Of a DNA stretch of 64,000 nucleotides, positions 11,683 through 22,100 are shown piece after piece. The DNA is taken from positions 372,001 to 436,000 of the forward strand of contig CANUEZ040000071.1 of the NCBI GenBank assembly GCA_948099385.1. The letters run 5' to 3'. Source of the DNA: Fasciola hepatica (Eukaryota > Platyhelminthes > Trematoda > Plagiorchiida > Fasciolidae). Numbering within the stretch: position 1 is the first letter of the stretch; every line of letters begins with the position of its first letter. The translations under genes were made by a program, and so were the position numbers. The notes below the pieces were generated by a model, which searched no databases, was not told the origin of the DNA, and saw nothing but the letters and a program-made list of their open reading frames with translations.

Positions 11683-11909
11683 TATTGGAAGGTGCACTCC
11701 CTCGGCTTCTACAATCGCGTTCTTCAAGGAAGTCAACGAGAAAAGATCGTGGAGTGCCAACCGTGTGTATTCTCACACGGCACAAGTACAGAGACCGCAC
11801 GCTGGCTTGTTCTGAGGAAGTGTGTCGGGAGTAGCGCTTGCGGTTGCCACGTGTATGAAACGTACAGTCAAACAAGTGATAGACAGGGTGTGATGGGCTG
11901 ATCACTATA
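11683..11909 (-). repeat. 5' LTR of the Gypsy element (intact, unfilled copy)
   Basis: It matches the left LTR over its full length by eye, with scattered substitutions, including AGTGCCAACCG, GTATTCTCAC and CAAACAAGTGATAGACAGGG. The minus-strand start is near TGATCAG and the end near CCAATA; each edge is uncertain by a few bases. It contains no LINE and so shows the target before insertion. Confidence 0.8.
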
Positions 11910-11913
11910 GTGG

Positions 11914-12060
11914 CACAGTCTTTTGCATGCCGTGTGGTAAACCCCAGCTTCCAGGGGATGTGGCGTCCGCTCAGACTGTGGCAATATTCAAGGCTCGCCT
12001 AGACCGCTGTCGGTCGGAAATCCTTCCCAACTTTTCACATCATCCGCAATAAAAATGCCT
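11914..12060 (+). pseudogene. LINE ORF2 3'-end remnant
   Basis: The plus strand reads QLPGDVASAQTVAIFKARLDRCRSE and stops near 12050. This is the closing segment of CR1-like ORF2. Nothing of the upstream RT is present; it starts right beside the Gypsy LTR. Confidence 0.55.
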
Positions 12061-12179
12061 TTCATTTAGCTAAAAGGATTCATAGAAGCATGAGGTCACA
12101 GAGGGGCCTTATTTGAACTGCGAGGGAAGGGTTGCCTAAGGGGGCGTGCACTGACAATCAAGAAAGAGAGAACTGCGAC

Positions 12180-12300
12180 TCAAATCGGAAGTCAGTCTTT
12201 TGCAGTCGAGGACACTCACGACTCGAATAGGCTTCCAGGGAATGTGTTAGTCGCAAGCACAGTGACTGACTTTAAACTGAAATAAGGTATGGGTGACTGT
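12180..12300 (+). pseudogene. Second LINE ORF2 3'-end remnant
   Basis: The plus strand reads NRLPGNVLVASTVTDFKLK near 12215-12275, the same terminal motif as the preceding remnant but from a diverged copy. Confidence 0.45.
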
Positions 12301-13169
12301 ATTTGGGGAAATGTGACCAGGAGCCTGTGCTGCCGATTTCGTAGGACATCTGACTCGCTCTTTTTACATCAATTCCTCGTAGCACCCTTATCTAGTACGA
12401 ACTACCATCACGATGATACTGCACCTTGGCGTGATGTGATGGCTTGCGTGCCTCCATGACCCGACGAGGTATGCAGGATGGCTTCCTTAGGCCGAAGATG
12501 CAATCGTTCCTGACAGGTCAACGGGTAGAGGCTAGACGAAGTCCAGTCTCAGGACCAGTTGGTGGCATCATCTGGTTCTAACCATTATGTCCCTGGAGAG
12601 GACAATCGAGCGAATAAACACGGAGAGAAACAACTTACCCGTCCTAAAACCCGTCACTAGATGGACGTAAGAGTGGAGTACCTGGGATTTCTGTCGACGG
12701 TGGGAGAAGTGATAACACTTCATTGGGCAACTATCGCCCGCCTAAGCTGGACAGCCCTCGGCCTAAAGGATGCTGCCCCGTCCACGTTCCGCCTGCTTCA
12801 CTGAATGCATGGGATGAGGACTGAATTCAAAATGGGATCAATAACAAAGCACCAGCAAAGACAAGACAAAGGGTGTGCAATATTCAGGTCTCACGTGACA
12901 GACCAGAAGTTCCTTCATGGGTTCTTCGGTCAAGACCCCGTGCTGGGTTAACACCCCACTGCCTTGCGGGTGAGACTTGAGTCGAAGGTTCCGGCTGGGG
13001 TTCCCAAAGAAAAACCCCTTCTGCGATGTGGTCAGTCGTAAAGTACGATTTGCCTAGAAACTTCCAGCATATTTTCTGTACAAGAGCCTCCTTTGATTTG
13101 CGACTGATGCAAAACGCGACGGGTTATTTCAACTCTGAAGAAAGCAGTAGTTCAGGAGTTGGGTGTAAA
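12301..13169. other. No recognised gene
   Basis: Nothing identifiable by eye. The right part may be 5' sequence of the RTE element that follows. Confidence 0.3.
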
Positions 13170-13990
13170 CCGGATGCACTTCTCAAGCCTAAGTGTTCAA
13201 TTCACTTGGCTGCCTTCAACATCCACACATTATGTCAGATAGGGCATTAGGCTGCTCTCGCTAACACTCTTGATACTTTTAAAACAGATGTTTGGTGTGT
13301 CTCCAAAACACATACAAGACCCCACTTTTGTGATCACTCTTCACACCCCAGATACAACCTCAATATCTCGCTTCACTGTTCGCGTGTCGGGTGATTCGGT
13401 ATCCAGTGCTCGGGTTCAGGCTGGTGGTGAGATTGCTTTGGGCATGGAAGCTGGGCGCGCACTACTAGATTGGATTCCAGTCAGCAGTCGTTGGTGTGTA
13501 GTTCGGTGGGACGGTTCTGTTCGTGTCAACAACAACAAAGTGAAGCACCGATGTTTGTTCGTCGTGTCTGTGTATGTTCACACGGACTGCGGTTCCTCTG
13601 AAACCCAGGATGAATCCTATCAGGATTTGTCTCAGCTTCTTCGAAGCGTGAATTCAACAGGCGTGGTCGTCATTGCAGGGGATTCCAACTCCCAAGTTGG
13701 CTGTTTGGGAGATTCCAAAAGGCACATTGGAGGCCCATTTGCTATCCCAGCCGATCGCACTGACAACGGTGATCGTCTCATTCAACTGTACTCTGAACAC
13801 AAGTTGTTTGTGGTGAGTACCAACTTCTGCCATAAGACAAGGCGTAAACTCACATGGCGTCCTCCTTCGTCTTCAAAACGTTGAACTCTGATTGACCATA
13901 TTGTGATTGGTCACCGCTGGCGTGGACCAGTCGAAAATTGTCGTTCATTTTGGTCTACACCTGTGGACTCAATACGCCTTGGCGCGTGCT
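13170..13990 (+). pseudogene. RTE endonuclease region
   Basis: AAFNIHTLCQIGH near 13205 is the usual RTE endonuclease opening (N-V-R/H-T-L). After a frameshift near 13250 the frame 13270-13884 carries VRWDGSVRVNNNK, VVIAGDSNSQVG (metal-binding D/N), [20 protein letters not shown] and TNFCHKTRRKLTWRPPSS. It then stops, with IDHIVIGHRWRG following in the next stretch. The nuclease nicks target DNA to prime reverse transcription. Confidence 0.75.
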
Positions 13991-14289
13991 CAGTTTTGTT
14001 TACTTCTCATCCGTGGTCGCACCAAAGTAAATGCCACCCGTCCCGCGCCTTTGCTTTTGGATGATAACCGGCGATATGATTTATAGACGGAACTGTCTAC
14101 GCGATTATCTATGCAACCGGAAGTCCGTACCCCGATAAACGCTGGTAGCAGGTCAAAGAAGCTTTATATGCCGTTTCCACTGCCACACAGGACTCTGGTT
14201 CAATTCGGTCTCACAAGCGATGAATATCTTGGACGTCAGTTGCTCTGCTGGACGCTCGCAGATCCGTCCCTCCGGATGCCACATTCAGT

Positions 14290-15475
14290 AAAGTGCGTAA
14301 ATTCCTGAAACGACAACTGAATAGGAGTCGGAGAAACGACCGCGAGCAGTGTCGAATTGCGAAGTGTAAGGAAGTCCAAAGGACTGCATCTGGCAATGTC
14401 CGCAACCTTTTCCGTTTGATTAGAGGTACCGATCCATAGAAGCCTAGTGTGAGTGAGTTGTTTAAGGAATCCGACGGCTCACTCTCAGGGACGTCGTCTG
14501 AAGTGCTGGGTGGAGCACTTAATGGATCAATCCAGTTGGCCTACTTCGGCAGTGAACCTTCCAAATATACCTACCAGCAAAACAATGGAGGTGAATATCA
14601 GTCCTCCATCAGAGAGGCGTTGATCTTCGCTCAAGCAGTAAACTGTCTGGCTTGGAATATACGGACGATATTGTTCTTCTGAGTGAAGATCCAGGTAAGT
14701 TGCAAGCTCTTTTAGATAGCCTTAACAACGGTGTAGGAATTTTCGGGGTGCGTTTTGCACCCTCAAAGTGTAAAATACTGTTGCAGGGCTGGGTTGGCTC
14801 AACACCAAACCTTGTGTTAGCAGGGGAAACTAGCTGGCGTGGGTAAATTTTGTTACCTGGGCAGTTACATTTCACCAGGTGGGCAGATATGGGACGAAGT
14901 GTCATCGCATATACAGAAGGCACGTTTGGCTTTTGCCAACCTCCGTCATTTGTGGCGTCGGCGTGACGTCCGATTGTCTGTTAAGGATAAAGTGTACAAT
15001 GCCGTGGTTAGGTCTGTTCTTTTTGCGGTTCATTAAACTAGTCGTTGAGGGTAGAAGAAAGACGAAGACTGTCGGTGTTCGAGCACCGATGTCTCCGTAG
15101 CATAGCCCGAGTATGGCGGGAACACCGTATCAGAAATTCTGAGGTTAGGCTTAGTATGCCGGAAACCAGAGGTCAGTCTCTGGATCAAGTACTTAATCTA
15201 AATAGGTTAATGTGGCTGGGACATGTGTTACGCATGCCCACGAGTAGAATTCCTCAGCGTACGCTGTTCTCCGAGGCAGGTAGTGGTTGGCAGGTAGGTT
15301 AAGGTATTCAATCGTTGACGTGACCGGTGGACTTGGCCAAATAGGACGTGTCAGACTTCCTGGTTGGGGTTCACGCGACGCACCTACCAAATGGTTGAAG
15401 ACATTGAATGATATGGCTAGGTGTCGCGGTCAATGGCGTGGTTGCATTTGGGCTCTTCCCTTGTCCTCTTGATTT
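14290..15475 (+). pseudogene. RTE reverse transcriptase 3' half
   Basis: 14290-14640 holds the segment before the palm (RNLFRLIRG). Then LEYTDDIVLLSEDPGKL (14655 onward; YTDD in place of YADD), FAPSKCKIL, GKFCYLGSYISPGGQIWDEVSS, WRRRDVRLSVKDKVYNAVVRS, EHRCLRSIARVWREHRI, LMWLGHVLRM and PGWGSRDAPTKWLKTL follow in RTE order. Frames change at least three times. Confidence 0.75.
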
Positions 15476-15617
15476 CCGGTTGAGACTTTGACTTTTTGAA
15501 TCTTTATCACTATGCTCCTATTCTTTTCGCGCTTTACTGAACGATGCTGGAAGGTAGCAACCAAAACCAGAGCATAGAAGTGCGAGGCAATGGTTGAATA
15601 AACTGAACTGAACTGAT

Positions 15618-16050
15618 TTGCTTAGTATTGCTAAGACTAGGTGGACTGACCGGATGAACAATGCTGAGTTTAGAAATCTAGTATTGTGTACTAATTCAGA
15701 GAATATTCTATCACAGCGTATCCAGATTAGTGGACTTCATTGGTTGGGGCACGTGTTGCGTATGGCAAACACACGTCTACTGTATCGTGCCATGTTTTCC
15801 GTTTCCCCTAGGAAGTGGTATAAATCACGTGGAGGTCTACAGATGATGTAGCAATGGGGAATGAGAAAATGTTCAGCGAACTTAGGAAAAGTAGTTACCT
15901 CACGTCTTCATGGTTGGGGTCCAAAAGTTTTCCCAACCAGTTGGCTGGAGACATCAAAAGATATAACAACGAACCGCGAACAGTGGCGGTCGCGTTCTCA
16001 CTTTCTGTCTGACCAGAATGATCGATCAGTGGTCGTTTTGTACAGTTAGA
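15618..16050 (+). pseudogene. Second RTE-like 3' fragment in tandem
   Basis: KTRWTDRMNNAEFRNLVL, LHWLGHVLRMANTRL and LHGWGPKVFPTSWLETSKDI are the terminal motifs of RTE ORF2, in a different subfamily from the neighbour. It begins right after that element's tail, so this is probably an independent 5'-truncated insertion. Confidence 0.65.
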
Positions 16051-16937
16051 CTATGTATTCCGCGTGGTAACAACTAGGGTGTTATTTCCTTTTCCCACCG
16101 ATTTAGATTCACTCCCTGTACATCTTGTATATTCATTCTTCCGACTTCTGCGGGCAACATGGTGAGAAAGGCAGTTGTCAATGGGGCTTTCCCAGCTGTT
16201 TGACGCTGTACGATATTGATATTCAAAGTATGACCCTATAGTGAAGGGAATGGATCTTACTAGCTTCAATTCACATTACTCTTGTGGAACTGCTAGCTTA
16301 TTATTATCGTTTTACACCGGCTTGATATCAAGTATAGTGCCAACGCAGAAATAATTACAAACATGGGCAGAGAACAACAGCAGAATAGTCAGTCATTGCA
16401 TCAATGATATCAGTTGCTTTCGTTGTGGGTTGTTGTACCACTAGGTTGCCCGGTCAAGAGTGGGCTTTTTAATCGAGCATGCACCTCTAGCCTTTGCGCA
16501 ATCAAGCTCGTCCTGCAAGGCAGCAGCGTTGATCCAGATGAGCCGGCGGCCGATCTTACCTTTCATGCGCCTTTTCTGAAAAATCTTGTCGGGTAAGTGG
16601 AAGACGACAACAAGCTATGGCATTGTTTAGTGATGGGCCACACTCGCCAAATCACAGTGGTTTCAGCCTTAAGTGGTGTTTTAGAGCGGAGGACGCTAGC
16701 CGAGAGAAAATTCCACCATATCCTCGAGCAATGCCGCTGGTCGTCCACGGTTGCTTATTTAATGAGTAAACTTTATTCAACTTTAACCTCCGGCATGGCC
16801 GTTCTCCTGTCCGTGGCCTGGGGGGGGGGGCGTTTGGGAGCACACAGCTCTGCTCTATCCGGATTGGACAATCAAGAAACTGCTGGATAGAAGAACAGAA
16901 AAAGTCTCTACCCACCGTTTGGCTCCCCGGGGCAATA
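16051..16937. other. No recognised gene
   Basis: Contains open frames of 60-97 codons without recognised motifs, and an 11-base G run near 16820. Confidence 0.3.
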
Positions 16938-17135
16938 TGCTGGTGATAGACAGTAATCCACTGTCGTGCGGATCGTTATCACACTTGACCTATTGGAACC
17001 TTATGTACTTCTCCACTCCAAGTCTCAGTGTCTGGTTGCCGGTTATCTCTAACAGTGCAGTGGGTCTTTGTGGCTAAGGGGTATACCCTTTCCACTGCAC
17101 TCATGCATAAACATTTAATTGCGTGCACAAAAATA
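16938..17135 (+). repeat. SINE-A, 3' part
   Basis: It shares GGTGATAGACAGTAATCCACTGTCGTGCGG, GACCTATTG and CTTATGT, then TGGTTGCCGGTTATC and AGTGCAGTGGGTCTTTGTGGC (in pieces), with the full SINE-A copies at 24.2, 27.2 and 31.4 kb. The tRNA-like head is missing. Confidence 0.7.
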
Positions 17136-17749
17136 ACCCCCTATAAGTCCCCTCAACCGCATTTTTCAGATGACACCACAGAACCAAATAACAGAACCAG
17201 ACACTTGTGATAATATTTTCATGCATGTTACTGATAATGCACGGCAACACACTGATCCACACCGACGGTCTCTCGGAAACATTAAGTCGGCAGCAGTGGA
17301 CACATGCATAATGCTAATGCAATGGTAAAGCATAAACACAACACTTCATACGAATTCTGGTTTCAGCTCCACCACTACTTCCCGCATAACAACAACATGA
17401 CATTCCATTCTCTTCTAGTCGAGGTGGATGCTGTATGAATTTTCAAACGTTTTCTCTTTTTTTACACAGCATTTCGTGAACCGATGTCTCGCATTTCAGC
17501 CGATTCACTTCATATATTAGACAAGTGAAGCGTATCGTTTCGATTTTATCTTACTCATGCTGATGTTGTCCTTAACACTGCGAGTCTATGTCACTACTGC
17601 CGCTACGGACGATCAAAGTACCCGGTTGATATGAAAAAGTGAAAAATAGCAAGTAAGCGAGATGTTAAGAAAGCAGGTTGTTGTTTACGGCACTGTTGCT
17701 GAAGCTGACAAAACTCTTCCGTTTGGTATGGGATAAGGAACAGGTTTTC
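17136..17749. other. No recognised gene
   Basis: AT-rich spacer; nothing supported. Confidence 0.3.
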
Positions 17750-18225
17750 AAAGAATAGGTGTAAATCGGTGATCGTACCAATTCACGAGGACGACAGGTT
17801 CTCCTGCGAAAACCACAGAAGTCTGGTTAGCATTGCATCCAAACCGCTCCCTGGCATTGATCTTCACGGCTTATCAAACGCTCGCGAACAGTGCTCGTGC
17901 GAGAATTAAACTGGGTTTATATCTGGTCGAGGTTGTATTGATCACATTTTCACTGTTCGACAAACTTTAGAACATAGGTACACCTTTTGCAGGCTTTCGG
18001 CTCAATCGACCACACAGTTCTCTGGCGCTGCCTGCTGTCAAAGGGTGTACCAGAGAAACTCGTTTGCATTATAAAGTCCTTGTACATGAATGGCCGAAGC
18101 CGAGTTCTCGCTTAGGGTGCTCTTTCACCTGAGTTCACCCCAAAAACGTTTACGTCAGAGTTGTCTCCCTTTCCTTTTTTTCTTTAATTTCGTGAGTAAT
18201 ATGACCCTAGAAACCAAACTGCCAA
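17750..18225 (+). pseudogene. RTE reverse transcriptase palm fragment
   Basis: Across frames the plus strand shows VIVPIHEDDRFSCENHRSL, FRSGRGCIDHIFTVRQTLEHRYTF, SIDHTVLWRCLLSKGVPEKLV and VRQ(S)C..P..FFFNFV, which are RTE RT motifs 1 to 4. This is the section missing from the element at 13.2-15.6 kb, but it lies downstream of it and is diverged, so it is a separate relic. Confidence 0.62.
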
Positions 18226-18619
18226 CGATCGTCCGCAACTGCTTATCTTTGAGCCCAAGCCTACTGTATTCACGGTTAGCCAATAAATTGGCGACCATTC
18301 ATCTATCGGCAAACTGAGGCGCATTCAGAAGCACAGCTGTGATCTACTAGACCGAAATAGTTTATGTATGGAGATAGTCGTAGCATGAAAATGTCAACTT
18401 ACAGATTAAGCTCACCAATAATGAAAAGTGGAAACCTCCCGTTGTATTTCTACTCCAAGAAACAGACTTTAATGAAATCTCCTTTTAAGAGGTAACGTAA
18501 CAGATCAAATTACAAGTTCAATGCCATCTGAAATTAAACGGTTTTATTGAGTCCCCGTGTTGAATTACAAAGTTGGAATCTCGCCATTGCCAGTCAAATT
18601 ATTTTTGCCGGACCGTTGC

Positions 18620-18740
18620 CAAACCTGACACATTAGACTTTCTGTGAGTTTCCACTCCTAGTCTCCAGGTGATTTTGCTGGCTATTTCTGATAGTGTAGT
18701 GAACCTTTGACGCGCATTAACGCGCAAGCATGAAATAAAA
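18620..18740 (+). repeat. SINE-A, old 3' fragment
   Basis: CACTCCTAGTCTCCAGG, TTGCTGGCTATTTCTGATAGTG and GCGCAAGCATGAAATAAAA match the SINE-A body and tail with many changes. Confidence 0.5.
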
Positions 18741-19010
18741 AGCAATACTGTTATTAAAATGCTCAAGTTAAATATGAAAATAGCATCGTTTTATTGCTTT
18801 TAGTTGTCGGTACTGATTCATAGTCGCAATTCTCTTGGTTTTACGGAAGTTAATTTTGTTTGGTAATTTTTGACCGCCTCGTAAAAAGCTTTACCATTTT
18901 CTCTAATCAGTAAACGAGAGCTGCGAATATTCGATTTAGAAATAGACAAGTTTTTTTCCTGTAAAGCCGCAAAAGAACGATTCTGTAGTTCTAAGTAGCG
19001 AATCGTTTTG
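18741..19010. other. Region upstream of SCLY, no promoter recognised
   Basis: AT-rich, with no clear TATA box or initiator that I would defend. Confidence 0.3.
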
Positions 19011-19041
19011 CTTTGTAGATTGCAAACCTGCGGGCTTCAGC
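19011..19041 (+). promoter_or_regulatory. Candidate 3' splice or trans-splice acceptor just upstream of the SCLY start
   Basis: A T-rich run followed by TTTGTAG ends at 19018, 23 nt before the SCLY ATG. A second AG (TTCAG at 19036-19040) lies one base before the ATG. Either could accept a non-coding 5' exon or a spliced leader, both known in flatworms. No TATA box or promoter is evident. Confidence 0.35.
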
Positions 19042-19150
19042 ATGTCACTTTATTTTGACTACAATTCGACAACACCACTAGAACCAGAAGTAACACAGGC
19101 CATCCAAACGGCCGCCCAGAACCACTGGGAAAATCCGAGCAGCCAGTACG
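19042..19150 (+). CDS. SCLY: SCLY exon 1 (residues 1-36 plus first base of codon 37)
   Basis: Starts at ATG 19042 and ends before GTGAGT at 19151. It encodes the N-terminal YNSTTPLEP motif that places the substrate-side loop of NifS-like enzymes. It ends in phase 1; the following intron is only 48 bp. Confidence 0.86.
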
Positions 19151-22100
19151 GTGAGTAGTACCCTTCTTTGAAAGATCTCGTTGTTCTGCTTTGTTTAGGA
19201 GAATGTGCAAGAAAACAAATAGATTGGTCGCGCAGCATGCTTGGGCGCATGATCCAGGCAAATCCAGATGGTACGGAATCAAGCAGTTTAAATAAATACT
19301 TCTCAGATTTGATATTTACATCCGGTGGAACGGAAGCAAATCATTCTGTTTTTCACACGTTTGTGAACCTAAAGTTAAATGCGATACCGCATATTATCAC
19401 CACCAATACGGAACATCCGTCTGTGCTTATACCTCTTAAACAACTTCATGCTGACGGTCATATTGGTAAGTCTCTTTATGTAAGTTATTCATAAGATCTC
19501 AGAAACAGTTTAAAAATCATATCTAAATAATTTTGAGTTCCTATGAAAGCCTCGTTTTGATTACCGTATTTCCACAGCTTCGGTAACTCGCAGGAAATAA
19601 CGTAGTCTCTTGTAGATCGCGTAGTCAAAGTTGTTGGCTCTTTATAGTAGTAGATATGGTCTTTGTAGGCACGCGGCTCAACACAATCATTGTACTCGCA
19701 GTTTGGCATGAATTAAATACTCATTTTGTCAACTACGTCGAGATTCCCCAAGATAGGCCTGAGAAGCGGTACCCCTTAAAATGATGCAGTGCTTCAAAAC
19801 GACACTTAGTCTGGATGGAACAGGCAAAGTGCTGGTAGAAAACACCCATTGTTCGAAGTGTCTAAGCAGTGACCGTTGACTGACCCCAAAATGACCTTGT
19901 CTGACCAGAATGAAAAGTACTTTGGTCAGTTGGGGAAACTAGATTAGGCAAACCTTTTACCGTGTCATACCACACTAGGCAGTGCAGGAGACCACTGGGT
20001 AAACGAACCTGACGTGACTGACACGAGCTTTTAACAGGTCATGCAAACAATGGAACATCTTGCATTTTTCGTACTCAAGACTTCACACCACGAACCGGAA
20101 TCAAACTAATGTGGGCCAAAACACAACTGGTCAGTTGACTAACCACTGCATTGCTTGGGTGGCCAAATCTTAGCGTAGAGATAACTGACGCACTTGCATT
20201 TTTAATATTTCTGTCTACTTATTTTTGCATTTCTATTTCTCCTGACACTGCCTATTTAGTTCGGATGCTTAGTTTACTTTACTTCGTACGTATGCATACT
20301 AAGCGGTCATGATAATATTGGAGAATTCATTCATTCATTCATTCTTCGTATTAGAGAGAGCGAAAATCATCCGCATAAGCCTCGTCACAACCCACTCGTT
20401 GGCATAAACTCAAGACTGAGTAGAACGCCATAACCCCAACAAAGACTGGTCAAGTTTCCTTTTGAATGCTTTGTCGTTTACCTCTTCCATCACATCAGCA
20501 CGTAAGGAATTACAAAGGTTCGTGGCCCTCCGAGACAAGCGGCAGACTAACGGCAAACAAGTAGAACGCATCTTCACCAGTGTCATTGAGTGCTCGCGCA
20601 CACGACATGGCCCACGGAGCGGGAGATCCGCATGCAACTCTGGTCCCAGATTACCCCGAACGATACGACGGATGCAGATAAGATCACCACGCATCCGCCG
20701 ATAGACTACTGGAAACAGACCAGTTGCTTTATGACGCCCGTTGCAGTTGACCCCGTGTAGTCCAGAGATGAGACGGGTAGCAGACCTCTGCACCCTCTCT
20801 AATTTGGTTGATTGTGCAGCTGTACATGAATAAGCAACCACACCACCATATTCGAGTCTAGGACGTGAATGAGAAGTATACAGCATACGAAAAGCGTCGT
20901 AAAGTAGGTTCCCAAACGATCAACGAATTTGGCCAAGGATACTTCAGACGGGAGCACATACTCTGTCCGCGTGACCTTTAGTTTTCAGCGAGGAAGACAC
21001 CAGAACTCCGAGATCACGCTCGCAATCTGTTGTTCGCAGCAGGCTCCCAGACAGGTGTTAACCCACCGGTAGCTGAGAGCGATCGACATGCATATGAACA
21101 CACTTTGAAAGATTTAGTGGTAACATCTACTCAGAGGACCAGCGCAAAAGCGCATTTAGATCTTCCTGTAGAAGATGGCTATCTCCATCCGAACGAAGTG
21201 CGCGCCATAGTTTCAGATCATCTGCATACAGAAGACGAGAAGATGGGAAAACTGAGGTTAGGTCGTTTATGTAAATGAGAAACAATAACGGTCCAAGAAG
21301 AGACTGCTGGGGAACACCGCTGGTCACTGAGTACCAACTGGAGATGGTTGTTGAGACCCTGACCGCAAACCGCCGTCCTCTTAGGAAATCTTCAATCCAT
21401 CTTAGCAAGGGAGCAGCTATTTCCATTAATCTGAGCTTCCGAAGGAGAGGGTCATGTGGAACCTTATCAGAGGCTTTGCTGGAGTCCACGAAGACGACGT
21501 CCGTGGAATATCCTTCGGCCTTCGCTTCAGCTCAGCGCTCACGTGCAAGCAGAAGATTCGACAAGCAGGATTGGGATTTCCGGAAGCCATGTTGTTGTGA
21601 ATTGAACAGGTGATGGTTTCCCATGTGTTCCAGCACCTGCTTGGCTATGAGACGTTCCATTATCTTGCAGGCGACACAAGTTAGACCTACAGGACGGTAA
21701 TCAACAGCCGCAATTTTGTCACCACCTTTGAACAGTAGAACAGTAATGGTGGTTCTCCGGTCATCCAGTAGTTACCCTGCTGCCAGCGAGGTGTTGAACA
21801 ACCTGGTGATTTGTGATGCAATGATGTTGGCGAGTTCGCATAACACCAGAGGGTGAATTCCACCAGGGACGGCTGATTGGTGAGAATTGCGAGATCGTAG
21901 TTGTGCCGTAATTTTTTCCACACGAAAATATCAAGGCACGTTGATGAGTTCCGAAAATGGCGAACCAGGCGAAAGGGTTGTTGCGGGATCCGTTGTTTAC
22001 ACTGACGCATGATCCCGTGCCAGGAAATCAGCCTTAGCCTCGTTGGAGTCAGCGATGATCTCAGTCTGAAGCAAGGTTTGTATGCCTGGTGTCGCTCTCG

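Larger units (their letters stand above)
2034..11909 (-). mobile_element. Ty3/Gypsy LTR retrotransposon (defective) with a CR1 LINE nested in its left LTR
   Basis: Direct repeats of 222-227 bp flank 5.2 kb of internal sequence encoding, on the minus strand, gag, protease, reverse transcriptase, RNase H and integrase. The right copy (11683-11909) is the 5' LTR. The left copy is the 3' LTR, cut in two (2034-2085 and 6270-6449) by a LINE. Removing the LINE and one copy of its 5-bp duplication makes both LTRs the same length. A primer-binding-like site, a polypurine tract and a candidate 4-bp target duplication GTGG (2030-2033, 11910-11913) fit. Several in-frame stops, for example in RT, show it cannot be autonomous. 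Confidence 0.85.
13170..15612 (+). mobile_element. RTE-like LINE with internal deletion
   Basis: The 5' part encodes an RTE-type endonuclease. The middle of the RT, including most palm motifs upstream of YTDD, is missing. The 3' part encodes the RT thumb and C-terminal region, and the element ends in a GAACTGAACT tail (about 15597-15612). Several frame changes are present. Confidence 0.75.
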
